In this document: positions 16,368-25,595 of the stretch, piece by piece
How positions within the stretch are numbered: position 1 is the stretch's first letter
Layout: each line of letters begins with the position of its first letter
Notes under the pieces: model-generated
What the model was told of the DNA's origin: nothing
Seen by the model: the letters and a program-made list of their open reading frames with translations, nothing else
Database searches by the model: none
Translations under genes and position numbers: made by a program
NCBI GenBank assembly: GCA_964542165.1
Contig: CAZITQ010000003.1
Coordinates: 40,183 to 104,182 of the forward strand
Source of the DNA: CAYTBN01 sp964542165
GTDB lineage: Bacteria; Myxococcota_A; UBA796; UBA9615; CAYRNR01
Direction: 5' to 3'
Length of the DNA: 64,000 nucleotides

Positions 16368-17104
16368 CACTCACTCTCCTCGGCAGGAGCGCCCGCGAAC
16401 ACGGGGTCGGCGTCACCTCCGGCCAGGGCATCGAGCACCTCGGCCTGGGCGGCGTTCGAGCCCGGCAGTACGGCCAGGACCTGGTCCAGGCCCAGCGTCA
16501 GGTCGCCGACGACCAGCTGGACGATGCCCTCGGAGAAGTCGAGGCCCGTGACCGTGCCGCTCACCGCGGCCTGGGCGGTCACCTCGGCGTCCTCGAAGGT
16601 CGCCTCGACCATGATCTGGTAGCTCTCGCCCGCCTCGGCACCATTCCAGGTGAAGCTGTTGAGCCCCGCCTGGGCATCGCTGGCCGTGATGGTGTCCACC
16701 ACCTCGCCCGCGGTGTCGAGGATCGACACCGTCACCGAGTCCGCCTCGCCACCGAGCACGTACCCCAGCTCCACGGAGCTCGTCTCCGCCGTGAACTCGT
16801 CGCCCGCGACCATCACCGAACGATCGATGAGCTGGACCGCCGACGCGTTGTTCAGCGACGCCATGCCCAGGATCAGCGACTGCAGGTTGTCGTTGGCCGC
16901 CTGCAGCTGCTCCACCTGATTCAGGGACGAGATCTGTTGCATCATCTGCGTCCCCTCCATCGGGCTCAGGGGATCCTGGTGTTGCAGCTGGGTCATCAGC
17001 AGGTTCAGGAAGTCCTGCTCGTCCAGCTCCTGGGACGGCGTGTCCGGAGGACCCGCGCCCGGCAGCTCGTTGAGATAACTCGTGTTGACCGAACCGACGC
17101 TCAA
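16367..17104 (-). CDS. flgD: Flagellar hook capping protein FlgD
   Basis: The 245-residue protein has the FlgD N-terminal signature LDEQDFLNLLMTQLQHQDPL followed by SPMEGTQMMQQISSLNQVEQ. The C-terminal half (about 95-195) is the FlgD Ig/tudor-like region with SVTVSILDTAGEVVDTI and LNSFTWNG. A 50-residue acidic tail is extra. The start is taken as TTG at 17104 because AGGAGAGGG lies directly upstream and no ATG or GTG gives a sensible N-terminus. FlgD caps the growing hook and is followed by the TIGR02530 gene and flgE. Confidence 0.92.
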   Translation of the reverse strand: MSVGSVNTSYLNELPGAGPPDTPSQELDEQDFLNLLMTQLQHQDPLSPMEGTQMMQQISSLNQVEQLQAANDNLQSLILGMASLNNASAVQLIDRSVMVAGDEFTAETSSVELGYVLGGEADSVTVSILDTAGEVVDTITASDAQAGLNSFTWNGAEAGESYQIMVEATFEDAEVTAQAAVSGTVTGLDFSEGIVQLVVGDLTLGLDQVLAVLPGSNAAQAEVLDALAGGDADPVFAGAPAEESE

Positions 17105-17138
17105 TTCCCTCTCCTCTCCCGGTGGTCCTGGATTCGAC

Positions 17139-18617
17139 CTAGAGGAACCAACCGGAGGCCACCGTCTCCTCCGGGCGTGCCGCGGCCGCGGCGGTTCCCT
17201 GTCCGGTGCGTTCACGCCCCATGCGCGAACGCGTCTCTGCTTCGTCCCTCGGATCGGGCTGGTCCGCGTCCCGCCCGCCGTCTCCGGCGAGCTGGGCCAT
17301 GACCTCGTCCTCGAACCGCACGATGGCGCGCCCTTCGTGACGCACCACGAAGCTCTGCAGCTGGTACCCCTCCTCGGCCAGGCGAACCCTGAGGAGTTCG
17401 TGGGCCGAGGACATGGACTGGGCCGTGCCGCCTTCCTGGACGGCGAGGACCACCCGCACCGAGCGCGAGTCCGCATCCATGTACATGCGGCCCCGGACCG
17501 TCTCACCACCCGAGGTGGGGACGCGGATCCGGACCCCACCTGCCTCGGCTCCCGGATCGGCCTGGGCGAACCCCGTACCCGGGGAGGCGCCGGCGGCCGC
17601 CGTGGGCCCCGCGGGTGCTGCCGGCCCACTGGCCACCGTGCTCGCGGCGCCCGCGGGCGGCGCCGCCGCGCCGGCCACGGGGGTCACGACCTCGGCGGCC
17701 GCGGTGGTGGGGGCGGGGGCCTGGGTCGCGGGCGCGGCCTCGGTCCCCCCGGGTGCGCTCGCCGCCGCGAGCTGCTGGGGGGAACGGAGGGTTGCCGCCC
17801 AGCTCCTGGGCGCCTGGGTCTTCGCCGCCTCGCTCGCAGCCGCCCCCGTCGCACCCGCCAGCCCCTTGCCACTGGGCGCGCCCACGGCTCCGGGGGACGC
17901 CAAACCAGCGAGCTGTTGGCCGCCGCGAATCCGCCCCATGCGTTTGAGGTAGCTGCCCAGCGACTGGGGTCCCGCGTGCGCCGCCCCGGGTCCCTCGGTC
18001 GGCCCGTCCGCGCCGACCCCCGGCTCGCCGCTCGTCGAGCCGCTGGAGCCCTGCCACGCCCTCACCCAGGCTCGGATGCCCTCGCTGCCGCGGGTGGTCC
18101 GCCCCCGGAACGCGCCCGTGCGGATCGACTCGGCAAAGCTGTCCGGGTTTGCCGGCCCCTGGACCGCCCCCTGCGGGGACGCGCCGGGTCCGCCGGTGGC
18201 GGCCGGCGAGCCCTGGTCGGGTTGACCAGCGGCCGCCCGGACGGACGCCGCGCCAGCATCGGTGGGCGCCCGCTCCAAACGCCCCGTCAGCCGTGCCTGT
18301 CCATCCGGACGCCGCTGGCTCCGTGTCAGACCGTCGAGGACCGCGTCCACACCCCTGTGGCTCCTGGCGACCCTGTCCTCGCGCCCCGTCTCCATCGCGT
18401 TCGTCTTCCCGCAGTCGTCTGCCTGCCCCTGCTCGGTTTCCCGCGGAACGAAACGTTCCCGGGCCTGGTGTCCCTGCCCCTCGACACCCATCAGCTCCTG
18501 GAAGGCCGCCTCACCATTGGCGGGGGTCTCCTCACCGCGATCGACCGCGGCCGCGGTCCGGGTCGCCGCGGCACCGCTGGCCAGGGCGGAGGACAGCGCG
18601 TTGCGCACACGGCTCAT
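17139..18617 (-). CDS. fliK: Flagellar hook-length control protein FliK
   Basis: The 492-residue protein is mostly Ala/Gly/Pro/Thr-rich and disordered (about 1-375), as expected of a molecular ruler. The C-terminal Flg_hook domain (about 385-455) has VRIRVPTSGGETVRGRMYM, SVRVVLAVQEGG and LRVRLAEEGYQLQSFVV, which signal FlhB to switch export specificity. It sits just before flgD. The ATG overlaps the upstream stop as ATGA and has AGGAGGT upstream, so a longer in-frame version extending into the MotE-like gene is rejected. Confidence 0.85.
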   Translation of the reverse strand: MSRVRNALSSALASGAAATRTAAAVDRGEETPANGEAAFQELMGVEGQGHQARERFVPRETEQGQADDCGKTNAMETGREDRVARSHRGVDAVLDGLTRSQRRPDGQARLTGRLERAPTDAGAASVRAAAGQPDQGSPAATGGPGASPQGAVQGPANPDSFAESIRTGAFRGRTTRGSEGIRAWVRAWQGSSGSTSGEPGVGADGPTEGPGAAHAGPQSLGSYLKRMGRIRGGQQLAGLASPGAVGAPSGKGLAGATGAAASEAAKTQAPRSWAATLRSPQQLAAASAPGGTEAAPATQAPAPTTAAAEVVTPVAGAAAPPAGAASTVASGPAAPAGPTAAAGASPGTGFAQADPGAEAGGVRIRVPTSGGETVRGRMYMDADSRSVRVVLAVQEGGTAQSMSSAHELLRVRLAEEGYQLQSFVVRHEGRAIVRFEDEVMAQLAGDGGRDADQPDPRDEAETRSRMGRERTGQGTAAAAARPEETVASGWFL

Positions 18618-19165
18618 GGAACCTCCTGACTCGACGGCTGGACCTCGATCGGGTCCACCGCCAGCGACGCGGACAGCTTCGCCGCGATTCTCGGGTCCAT
18701 CCCACCCAGGATGCGGCCGGCCTGCCGCGGAGAGAGGCGCTCGAGGACCGCGGCTGCCAGCACCGTGTCCATCTGGCTCAGCATCGCGGCGGCGTCGCTC
18801 GACCGCATGGAGTTGACCATCTGCACCAGCGCGTCCGCCCCCTCCGCGCGGGCCGCCGCCCGGGCGTCGATGAGCTTCTCGATCTCGTCCCGCAGCTCCT
18901 GCAGCCGCTCCATCTCCGCCTGGACCTCCTCCTGTCGGGCCATCAGGGCCTGCTCCTGGAGCAGCACCAGCTCCTCCCGCTGGTCCAGCTCCCTGGACCT
19001 CGAGGCCATCAACTCGATCACCGTCAGCTCCTCGGGGAGCAGGCAGGGGTTGTCCTGCCACTCCGACGAAGCCAGCGAGTCCTGGCCCAGGGCGCCGGGG
19101 GCCGGTAGGGCCCACAACACCGCCAGGGAGAGCAGGGTGAGGATCCAGCGTCCGCCGGCGTTCAT
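18614..19165 (-). CDS. MotE/FlbB-like periplasmic flagellar chaperone
   Basis: The 183-residue protein starts with a signal peptide or signal anchor (about 1-28). A long coiled coil (about 55-105, with ELDQREELVLLQEQALMARQ) follows, then a small MgtE-N-like helical domain (about 120-170; MVNSMRSSDAAAMLSQMD, VLERLSPRQAGRILGGMDP). This is the architecture of MotE/FlbB-type proteins, which act in the periplasm on stator or export components. GGAGGA precedes the ATG. It overlaps fliJ and fliK by four bases each. Confidence 0.78.
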   Translation of the reverse strand: MNAGGRWILTLLSLAVLWALPAPGALGQDSLASSEWQDNPCLLPEELTVIELMASRSRELDQREELVLLQEQALMARQEEVQAEMERLQELRDEIEKLIDARAAARAEGADALVQMVNSMRSSDAAAMLSQMDTVLAAAVLERLSPRQAGRILGGMDPRIAAKLSASLAVDPIEVQPSSQEVP

Positions 19166-19605
19166 GTGCGGTCCTCCCCCTGGCCCCGGTGCCAGCGCCC
19201 GGTGGCCAGGTCGTCGTGTTGCGCTTCCTCGCGACGGTCCGCCTCGCCCCGCCGCTCCCGCTCCGCGGAGTCGTGCAGGTTGACCATCTGCCGGTGCTGG
19301 ATCACCCGCTGCTCCAGGGCCTCCCGGGAGTTCAACAGCTCCTGCCGCTTCTCCTCGCGCTCCCCCTGCACCTGTCCCAGGGTCGCCCGCAGCCCGTGGA
19401 GATAGGCCTCGGACAGATCCCGTTCGAAGGGATCCGCCACGGAGCTACGCGCCTCCATCTCGGCGCGGTCGATCTCGGCCCGCAGCTCCTCGGCCCGCCC
19501 TTCCAGCATCGCCAGCTGGGAGGCGACCTTCCGCACGCCCACCGCCTCCTCGTCCCGCTTGTGACGGGCCAGGTCCCGCAGCAGCGCCCGCGAGTCGCGC
19601 GTCAT
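19162..19605 (-). CDS. fliJ: Flagellar export chaperone FliJ
   Basis: This 147-residue, highly charged, wholly alpha-helical protein lies directly after fliI, the invariable place of fliJ. Two antiparallel coiled-coil helices are evident (about 10-70 and 75-135). FliJ is the central stalk of the FliI ATPase ring. The sequence is poorly conserved as usual, so the call depends on context, size and coiled-coil pattern. Both ends overlap neighbours by four bases. Confidence 0.85.
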   Translation of the reverse strand: MTRDSRALLRDLARHKRDEEAVGVRKVASQLAMLEGRAEELRAEIDRAEMEARSSVADPFERDLSEAYLHGLRATLGQVQGEREEKRQELLNSREALEQRVIQHRQMVNLHDSAERERRGEADRREEAQHDDLATGRWHRGQGEDRT

Positions 19606-20963
19606 CGGGTCGCCCCCGAGAGCTGCTCGGTGTCGATCCGGGCGGCCAGCTCGGCCAGGGCCCGGAGGGTCTCGTCGAAGGTGGGCGTCTCGTCCATCCC
19701 CTGGGTGAGGAAGGCCTCGACCGTGGGCATCAGCTCGATGGCGTGGTCCACCGCGGGATTGCTACCCGCGCGGTAGGCGCCGATCTGGATCATCTCCTCC
19801 GCCTCGGCATACACCGCCAGCAACCTGCGCAGTGTCGCCGCGTCTCGCTGGTGGTCCGGATCCGCAACGTCCCGCATGACCCGACTCACCGAGGCGAGCA
19901 CGTCGATGGAGGGGTAGTGGCCCCGGGAGGCCAGCCGCCGGGAGAGCACCACGTGACCGTCGAGGATCGACCGGGCCGAGTCGGCGATGGGGTCGCGCAT
20001 GTCGTCCCCCTCCACCAGCACGGTGAACAGGCCGGTGATCGACCCGCCGTTCTCCATGGCGCCGCAGCGCTCGAGGAGACGGGGCATCAGGCCGAAGACG
20101 CTCGGGGTGTACCCGCGGGCCGTCGGGGGCTCGCCAACCGCCAGGCCGATCTCCCGCTGGGCCATGGCGAAGCGGGTGAGCGAATCCATCATGAACACCA
20201 CGTGCAGCCCCTGAGCCCGGAAATGCTCGGCGAAGGCCATGGCGACGAAGGCGCCCTTGACCCGGAGCACGGGGGACTGGTCGGAGGTCACCGCCACCAC
20301 CACCGAACGCTCCATGCCCGCGGGTCCCAGATCACGCTCGATGAACTCGCGCACCTCGCGACCGCGCTCGCCGATCAGCGCGATCACGTTCACGTCCGCG
20401 GAGACCTCGCGGGCGATGGTCCCCAGCAGGGTCGACTTGCCCACACCCGCGCCGCTGAAGATGCCCAGGCGCTGGCCCTGCCCGCAGGTCAGCAGGCCGT
20501 CCATGGCCTTCACCCCCAGCTCCAGGGAGGTGTCGATCCGCGCGCGCTTCATGGGCGACACGTTCTCCGCGTAGACCGAGATCGAGGTCTCGGGTTCCAC
20601 CGGCTCGCCGTCGTCGATGGGGCGGCCGAGTCCGTCCACCACCCGACCCAGCAGCTCACCGCCCACCGGGATCCGGAACGCTGTCCCCAGCACCTCCAGC
20701 GAGGATCCGTGGTACACCCCGGCGAGCTCACCGTAGGGCATCACCAGCACCGAACGACCCCGGAATCCCACCACCTCGCCCAGCAGCGTCTCGCGTCCGC
20801 CGTCGGCCCCCACCGCACACAGGCTGCCCAGCACGGCGCCCGGCGCGTTGCCCTCGATGATCGTCCCCACCACGTCGGACACCGAACCCTGGCGGCGGAA
20901 CTGGGGGATCCCCGAGATGCGGTTCGCCACCCCCCTCAGCGGCCGTGCCATCGCGGGATTCAC
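19602..20963 (-). CDS. fliI: Flagellum-specific ATPase FliI
   Basis: The 453-residue protein is a clear FliI ATPase. The Walker A motif is GIFSGAGVGKSTLLG (about 170-185). IALIGERGREVREFIERDLG and the Walker B segment VVFMMDSLTRFAMAQRE follow, then GYTPSVFGLMPRLLERCG and SIDVLASVSRVM. It energises unfolding and export of flagellar substrates. The GTG at 20963 overlaps the fliH stop (GTGA) and has GGAGGAG five bases upstream. An ATG four codons later is the alternative. Confidence 0.96.
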   Translation of the reverse strand: MNPAMARPLRGVANRISGIPQFRRQGSVSDVVGTIIEGNAPGAVLGSLCAVGADGGRETLLGEVVGFRGRSVLVMPYGELAGVYHGSSLEVLGTAFRIPVGGELLGRVVDGLGRPIDDGEPVEPETSISVYAENVSPMKRARIDTSLELGVKAMDGLLTCGQGQRLGIFSGAGVGKSTLLGTIAREVSADVNVIALIGERGREVREFIERDLGPAGMERSVVVAVTSDQSPVLRVKGAFVAMAFAEHFRAQGLHVVFMMDSLTRFAMAQREIGLAVGEPPTARGYTPSVFGLMPRLLERCGAMENGGSITGLFTVLVEGDDMRDPIADSARSILDGHVVLSRRLASRGHYPSIDVLASVSRVMRDVADPDHQRDAATLRRLLAVYAEAEEMIQIGAYRAGSNPAVDHAIELMPTVEAFLTQGMDETPTFDETLRALAELAARIDTEQLSGATR

Positions 20964-21643
20964 TGCGACTCCTCCCCGTCGGCGTCCTCGTCGGCGCGCA
21001 GGGCGTCCAGCTCCTGCCCGAGCCGGTTCAGGCGGTCCTCGACGGTGGCGTCCACCGTGCCCTCGGGGGCCTGCAGGAGGCAGCCGCCGGGCTGAATGCT
21101 GGCGTCGGGCTGGATGGTCAGATCCCAGGTGGCCCAGGCCTTGCGGCCCAGGCTCAACTCCGCGGTGAGGGTCTCGTGGTCCGAGGGGTTGACCAGGATG
21201 GTGATGGAGTCGCCGCCCTGGAAGTCCTCGAGGATGCCGTCGACCACCCTCACGATGAGCTCCCGGTCGTGCTCCAGGGTCGCCATGTGCAGCCAATCCA
21301 TACAGGAAGCCAGCACGTCGACCATGTCGTTGCGCGACGAGGTCATCATCTGTGCCCGGGTCGTCTCCAGCTCGTGGACCAGCTCCCGCGCCAGCCCCAC
21401 CAGACCGTCCAGCTCCTCCCGGCCCCGGGTCAGGCCCTCGGCGTAGCCGGCCTCGTACCCCTCCTCGTTCCCCCGGGCCGTCTGTTCGGCGAGCAGCTCC
21501 TCGGGGGTCGGGCCCTGGGGTTCCTCGCGCCGCTCCGGCTCCGGCTGAACCTCTGGCTCGCCGGCGAGGGGCTGGAACGGCTGCTGGCGCTGGGACAGCG
21601 CCTGGAAGCCGGTTCCCACGGAGCGGAGCGGACGGAAACTCAC
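20960..21643 (-). CDS. fliH: FliI regulator FliH
   Basis: The 227-residue protein has the FliH pattern. It has a Pro/Glu/Gln-rich N-terminus, then a glycine-zipper helix EEGYEAGYAEGLTRGREEL (about 65-85), and a C-terminal domain (about 120-205) containing DRELIVRVVDGILED and ITILVNPSDHETL. FliH binds FliI and the C-ring. The start is the GTG overlapping the fliG stop. Longer in-frame versions reach back into fliG and are non-coding in appearance. Confidence 0.88.
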   Translation of the reverse strand: MSFRPLRSVGTGFQALSQRQQPFQPLAGEPEVQPEPERREEPQGPTPEELLAEQTARGNEEGYEAGYAEGLTRGREELDGLVGLARELVHELETTRAQMMTSSRNDMVDVLASCMDWLHMATLEHDRELIVRVVDGILEDFQGGDSITILVNPSDHETLTAELSLGRKAWATWDLTIQPDASIQPGGCLLQAPEGTVDATVEDRLNRLGQELDALRADEDADGEESQ

Positions 21644-22671
21644 AGGATCATGTCCGCGTCGTCGGCGTTGACGAACATCAGCTTGGCCTGGCCCTCGAGC
21701 ACCAGCGCCTGGGCCATGATCCGGCGCTGGGCCTCCTCGACGTCCTGCAGACGCATGGCGCCCAGGACCTCCAGGTCCTCCTGAAGGAACTGCGCGGCCC
21801 GGGTGGACATGTTGCGGAAGAACTTCTCCTGAACGTTGGGTGGGCTGCCCTTGAGCGCCACCGTCAGGTCCTTGCGGTCGACCATCTTCAGCAGCGCCTG
21901 GATGCCCTGATCGTTGGCGTAGTACAGCGTGTCGAAACTGTACATGGAGCGCATGATGGCCTCGCCCAGCTCCTCGTCCTCGGCGCGGATCCGCTTCAGG
22001 CACTCCTCGCGCTCGGCGGGGGAGAGGCTCTTGAGCACCGCCGCGGCGCTCTCCACGCCCTCCAGATCGGTGCTCTCGGCGTCCGCCTGCAACGGCACCG
22101 CCTGCAGGAGGACCTCTTCCAGCTCCCCGAGCACCTCCGCGGACAGGTCGCCCAGCTGGGCCTGTCGCATCAGCACCTGGTCCCGCAGCTCGTCGGGCAG
22201 CTGCTGGAGGATCCGGGCGGTGATCCGGGGCTCGGCCAGGGCACAGACCACGGCGATGGTCTGGGGGTGCTCGCGCCCGAGCACCGACGCCAGGGTCGCC
22301 GCCGGCATGGTGCTCAACCACGCTCGGATCGAACGGAGCTCCTTGCCGTCGATCTTGCGCACGATCTCCTGGGCCACCGAGGGGTCGGCGACCCTGGGGA
22401 AGACGTTTTGCAGATAGCGCCGTCCCTCGAGCCGCAGGGGCGCCGGCGAGACGATCCGGCCCACGAACTCCAGGCAGACCGCTTCGACCGTCTCACGGGA
22501 GAGCTCGGGGAGGTTGGCCACCGTGGTCCCCACCGCCTTGACCTGGTCCGCGTCGAGCTGCGACAGCAGCTGCCGGACCACGTCCTCGGGCAAGTTCATG
22601 ACCAGCACCGCGGCCTTCTGCAGCGCCGTCAACGACTCGGCGGTTTCCATCGGGTCGATCGCCACGTTCAC
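21640..22671 (-). CDS. fliG: Flagellar motor switch protein FliG
   Basis: The 343-residue protein has three armadillo-like domains. The C-terminal torque-generating domain (about 220-335) carries DLTVALKGSPPNVQEKFFRNMS and MRLQDVEEAQRRIM, with the charged residues that face the stator. The middle domain has REHPQTIAVVCALAEP, the family's HPQ motif. The GTG at 22671 has GGAGGG five bases upstream, placed within the end of fliF. Confidence 0.95.
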   Translation of the reverse strand: MNVAIDPMETAESLTALQKAAVLVMNLPEDVVRQLLSQLDADQVKAVGTTVANLPELSRETVEAVCLEFVGRIVSPAPLRLEGRRYLQNVFPRVADPSVAQEIVRKIDGKELRSIRAWLSTMPAATLASVLGREHPQTIAVVCALAEPRITARILQQLPDELRDQVLMRQAQLGDLSAEVLGELEEVLLQAVPLQADAESTDLEGVESAAAVLKSLSPAEREECLKRIRAEDEELGEAIMRSMYSFDTLYYANDQGIQALLKMVDRKDLTVALKGSPPNVQEKFFRNMSTRAAQFLQEDLEVLGAMRLQDVEEAQRRIMAQALVLEGQAKLMFVNADDADMIL

Positions 22672-22672
22672 C

Positions 22673-24268
22673 TCAGCCCTCCTCGATCCAGTCGCGCAGG
22701 GCGCGAACCGAGACGGGGAGGTTGGTCTGCAGCACCGAGACCAGGGGATCGCCATCACCCTGGTGCCCCGTCAGCTGCACCAGCTGCCGCTGGAACTCGG
22801 GGCTCCGACCCTCGAGCAGGGCCAGGGGACTGTCCGGGTCGCCGAATTCATCCTCACGCACCGGCGTGACCACCGACTGCATCACCGGTCGGGCCACGTA
22901 GCGGTAGGCGAGGATCAGCAGGGTGATGACCACCAGCCAGCGCCCCGCCTTGCCCCAGGGCACCAGGGCGAAGATCGGCATCCCGGCCTCGGTGACCTCG
23001 CCCTGCGCCGCATCCACGAACGGCATGTCCACCACGGTGAGCACGTCCCCGCGGTTCAGCTCCACGCCCACGGCGGCGACGATGGCGTCGGTGATCTTCT
23101 GGATCTCGTCCTCGGTGCGCGGGGTGTAGCTGACCTCTCCGGTCTCCTCGTCCAGCAGCCTCTCCTGGTCCACGAGCACCGCCACGCTCAGCCGTTCCAC
23201 CCGGCCCGCAGGCTGGTGGCTGTCGGTCGTGCGTGTCGGGGTCAGGAAGGTGTTCTCCTCGGACATCGAGCTGGACTCGGCCACACCTTCGGCCCCTCCC
23301 GCACCCGCACGGGCCTCGATCTCGGGCAGGTTGGAGCCGCTCCCGGGAACCCCGGACGCGGACGCGTTGCCGCCGCTCTCGTTGCGCTCGGTGAACGAGG
23401 AGTTGGACGGGGTGGCCTTGGTGCCGTCGTAGTCCACCGCCGAGACCTGGCTGGTCGCGGTGTCGACCCTCAGGGTGACCTGGACGTCGGTCCGGTCCTC
23501 GGCGTAGAGCCGGTTCAAGGCGGCCTTGGCCTTGGCCTGCAGCTCCTTTTCCCGCTGCCGGACGATCTCCAGCATCCGGTCGACCGCCGCCACGCCGTCC
23601 TCTTCCTCGATGGGACGGGTGTAGAGGACCCCGGTGGTGTCGGTGACCACCACGTCTCCAGGCCTGAGGTTGGGAACCGACGCGGCCACCAGGTTGGTCA
23701 CCGCCCTGACCTGGGAGCTGGTCAGGCGCTGGCCCGACGCCAGCTCCAGGTCCACGCTGGCCCGGGCGTCGATCCGGTCCTCCCGGAACAGGGCGCTCTC
23801 GGGCATCACCAGGCGCACGCTGGCCCGCTTGACCCCCTCCATCCGGGACAGGGTTCGCGCGAGCTCCCCCTGCAGCGCGACCTGGAAGGTCACCTTCTCC
23901 TCGAAGCGGGTGATGCTCTTGCTGCCGTTCTCCAGCAGGTAGTCCATGCCCGGCAGCGTCGAGCCGAGCTCGCTGCCGTAGGCCACCAGCCGGGCCTCTT
24001 CCACCTGGGAGGCGGGCACGAGCAGGCGGTCGCCCTGGACCTTCACCTGGAAGTCCTGGTCCCTCAGGGTGCCCACCAGCGTCTGGGCCGTGGCCGGCTC
24101 CAGGCCGGCGATCACGGGGGTCCACCGGGGTCGTCCGGCCCAGACCGCCACGACGACGATCAGCGCCACGGAGACGCCGACGATCGCCAGCAGGGCCTGC
24201 CGCCGGCGGGGGCTCAGATCGGCATAGAACTCGCGCGTCCGGGCGTACAGCTGATTCAGGCCGTCCAT
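22673..24268 (-). CDS. fliF: Flagellar MS-ring protein FliF
   Basis: The 531-residue protein has two membrane helices (about 23-45 and 430-450) flanking the periplasmic ring-building motifs. Its signatures include LLVPASQVEEARLVAYGSEL, GVKRASVRLVMPESALFRED and ASVDLELASGQRLTSSQVRAV (in pieces). The cytoplasmic C-terminus that binds FliG is present (about 455-531). The ATG has GTAGGA five bases upstream. FliF is the platform on which the export gate and C-ring are built. Confidence 0.96.
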   Translation of the reverse strand: MDGLNQLYARTREFYADLSPRRRQALLAIVGVSVALIVVVAVWAGRPRWTPVIAGLEPATAQTLVGTLRDQDFQVKVQGDRLLVPASQVEEARLVAYGSELGSTLPGMDYLLENGSKSITRFEEKVTFQVALQGELARTLSRMEGVKRASVRLVMPESALFREDRIDARASVDLELASGQRLTSSQVRAVTNLVAASVPNLRPGDVVVTDTTGVLYTRPIEEEDGVAAVDRMLEIVRQREKELQAKAKAALNRLYAEDRTDVQVTLRVDTATSQVSAVDYDGTKATPSNSSFTERNESGGNASASGVPGSGSNLPEIEARAGAGGAEGVAESSSMSEENTFLTPTRTTDSHQPAGRVERLSVAVLVDQERLLDEETGEVSYTPRTEDEIQKITDAIVAAVGVELNRGDVLTVVDMPFVDAAQGEVTEAGMPIFALVPWGKAGRWLVVITLLILAYRYVARPVMQSVVTPVREDEFGDPDSPLALLEGRSPEFQRQLVQLTGHQGDGDPLVSVLQTNLPVSVRALRDWIEEG

Positions 24269-24316
24269 TCGCGTCCTACCTCGTGGTCTCGAAAGGGTGG
24301 TGGGTCGTCATCCGTG

Positions 24317-24646
24317 TCACACCTGCAGTCGCATGATCTCTTCGTACGCCGAGACCGCGCGGTTGCGCAGCTGGACCACGAAGCGCATCCCCAGATCCGC
24401 CTCCTGGATCTTGACCATCGCCGTGTGCATGTCCGTCTCACCGCCGGTCATCAGGTCCACCACCGCGGAGTCCGCGGATCGTCCCGACTCCACGACCGAG
24501 CCGACCATCTCCTTGACCTTGCCGACGAATTCCGCCCCCCCGAGCTCCCCCGCGGCACCCACCCCGCCGGCTGCGGCGGTGGACAGGGTCTTCAACGCCT
24601 CCTGGGCGCCCTGGGTTCCGGCAGCGAACGACGTATCGACCTTCAT
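24317..24646 (-). CDS. fliE: Hook-basal body junction protein FliE
   Basis: The 109-residue product matches FliE. A variable N-terminus is followed by a helical core with VDLMTGGETDMHTAMVKIQEADLGMRFVVQLRNRAVSAYEEIMRL (about 65-107, in pieces), the family's most conserved part. It links the MS-ring to the proximal rod. AGGAGG lies five bases before the ATG. The order flgB-flgC-fliE-fliF is canonical. Confidence 0.95.
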   Translation of the reverse strand: MKVDTSFAAGTQGAQEALKTLSTAAAGGVGAAGELGGAEFVGKVKEMVGSVVESGRSADSAVVDLMTGGETDMHTAMVKIQEADLGMRFVVQLRNRAVSAYEEIMRLQV

Positions 24647-24656
24647 CTCCGCCTCC

Positions 24657-25091
24657 TCACTTGCCGATCTCGAGGGCCTTGAGCAGCATCGAACGGGTGG
24701 TGGTGAGCGCCGAGACGTTGGCCTCGTACGAGCGCGAGGCGTTGATCAGGTCCACCATCTCCCGCATCACGTCCACGTTGGGCATCAGCACGTATCCGGT
24801 GGGATCCGCGTCGGGGTGGCCGGGGTCGTAGACCCGCCGCGGGCCACTCGGGTCGTCCTGCACGTCCTGGACGATCACCTGTTGCATGTGCCGGTTGAGC
24901 TCGGAACGGAACTCGCCGCCCGCGCCGGGGACCTCGGTGGACAGAAACACCGGCTCCTTGCGGATGTAGGGTCCACCTTCCGCGGTGCGCGTGGCCGAGG
25001 CGTTGGCCAGGTTGGCCGAGATCACCTCGAGGCGCAGCTGCTGGGCCGACAACCCGCTGGCGCTGATCTGGAGCAGTCCGACGAGATCCAT
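24657..25091 (-). CDS. flgC: Flagellar proximal rod protein FlgC
   Basis: The 144-residue protein has the rod family N-terminus (LLQISASGLSAQQLRLEVISANLANASATRTAEGGPY, in pieces), the FlgC motif YDPGHPDADPTGYVLMPNV and the C-terminal helix MVDLINASRSYEANVSALTTTRSMLLKALEIGK (in pieces). ATAGGA precedes the start. Length and order are typical. Confidence 0.96.
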   Translation of the reverse strand: MDLVGLLQISASGLSAQQLRLEVISANLANASATRTAEGGPYIRKEPVFLSTEVPGAGGEFRSELNRHMQQVIVQDVQDDPSGPRRVYDPGHPDADPTGYVLMPNVDVMREMVDLINASRSYEANVSALTTTRSMLLKALEIGK

Positions 25092-25096
25092 CGTTC

Positions 25097-25477
25097 CTAT
25101 CCCTTCCCCTCGGTGACCGCATAGCGCAGGAGACCGACGCGACGATTGAGGACCTCGACGGAGGCGCTGTACAGCATCTGGTTCTCCGTGAGGACCGCCA
25201 TCTCCCGCTGTGGATCCACCGAGTTGCCGTCCGCGGCCCAGGCCGGGGGGTCCGCCAGCTTCACCTCCACCGCCTCACCCAGGGATCCGGATGTCGGACC
25301 GCCCTCGGCGGACCGCAGCAGATTCGCCAGGGAGCGGCCGAAGTCGATGTGCCGCGCACGGAATCCCGGCGTGTCGCTGTTCGCCAGGTTCGTGACGGTC
25401 ATCGCGTGCTGACGGGTTCGCAGGTCGAGCACCTTCTCGATGGCCGCGCTGATCGGGTCGAGTAGGGTCGAGCTCAT
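25097..25477 (-). CDS. flgB: Flagellar proximal rod protein FlgB
   Basis: The 126-residue protein has FlgB features: VLDLRTRQHAMTVTNLANSDTPGFRARHIDF near the N-terminus (in pieces) and a C-terminal NQMLYSASVEVLNRRVGLLRYAV helix. The ATG at 25477 has GGAGGA just upstream. A start nine codons earlier has no ribosome binding site and would leave almost no leader. It is the first gene of the flgB-flgE unit and sits 31 nt after a predicted sigma-54 transcription start. Confidence 0.95.
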   Translation of the reverse strand: MSSTLLDPISAAIEKVLDLRTRQHAMTVTNLANSDTPGFRARHIDFGRSLANLLRSAEGGPTSGSLGEAVEVKLADPPAWAADGNSVDPQREMAVLTENQMLYSASVEVLNRRVGLLRYAVTEGKG

Positions 25478-25518
25478 GGTTCCTCCGGCCCCACCACGGG
25501 GCACCGGAGGTCACAGCT

Positions 25519-25534
25519 TGCAAGCTACGTGCCT
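25519..25534 (-). promoter_or_regulatory. Sigma-54 (-24/-12) promoter of the flgB operon
   Basis: On the minus strand the site reads AGGCACG-TAGC-TTGCA, one mismatch (first base) from TGGCACG-N4-TTGCW. The predicted transcription start is near 25508, giving a 31-nt leader, nearly the same as at the motA promoter. It lies between the TPR gene stop and flgB, exactly where a class of structural flagellar genes should begin. Confidence 0.87.
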
Positions 25535-25595
25535 GACCGGAATCGGGGGACGTGAACGATGTGGGGGGTGGAGATTCGACGGGTGGCTGACGACG

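Noticed and set aside
13602..16622. A 1006-codon plus-strand frame over HDOD, flgE and the TIGR02530 gene
   Set aside because: Composition is that of reversed codons; flgE is unmistakable on the other strand.
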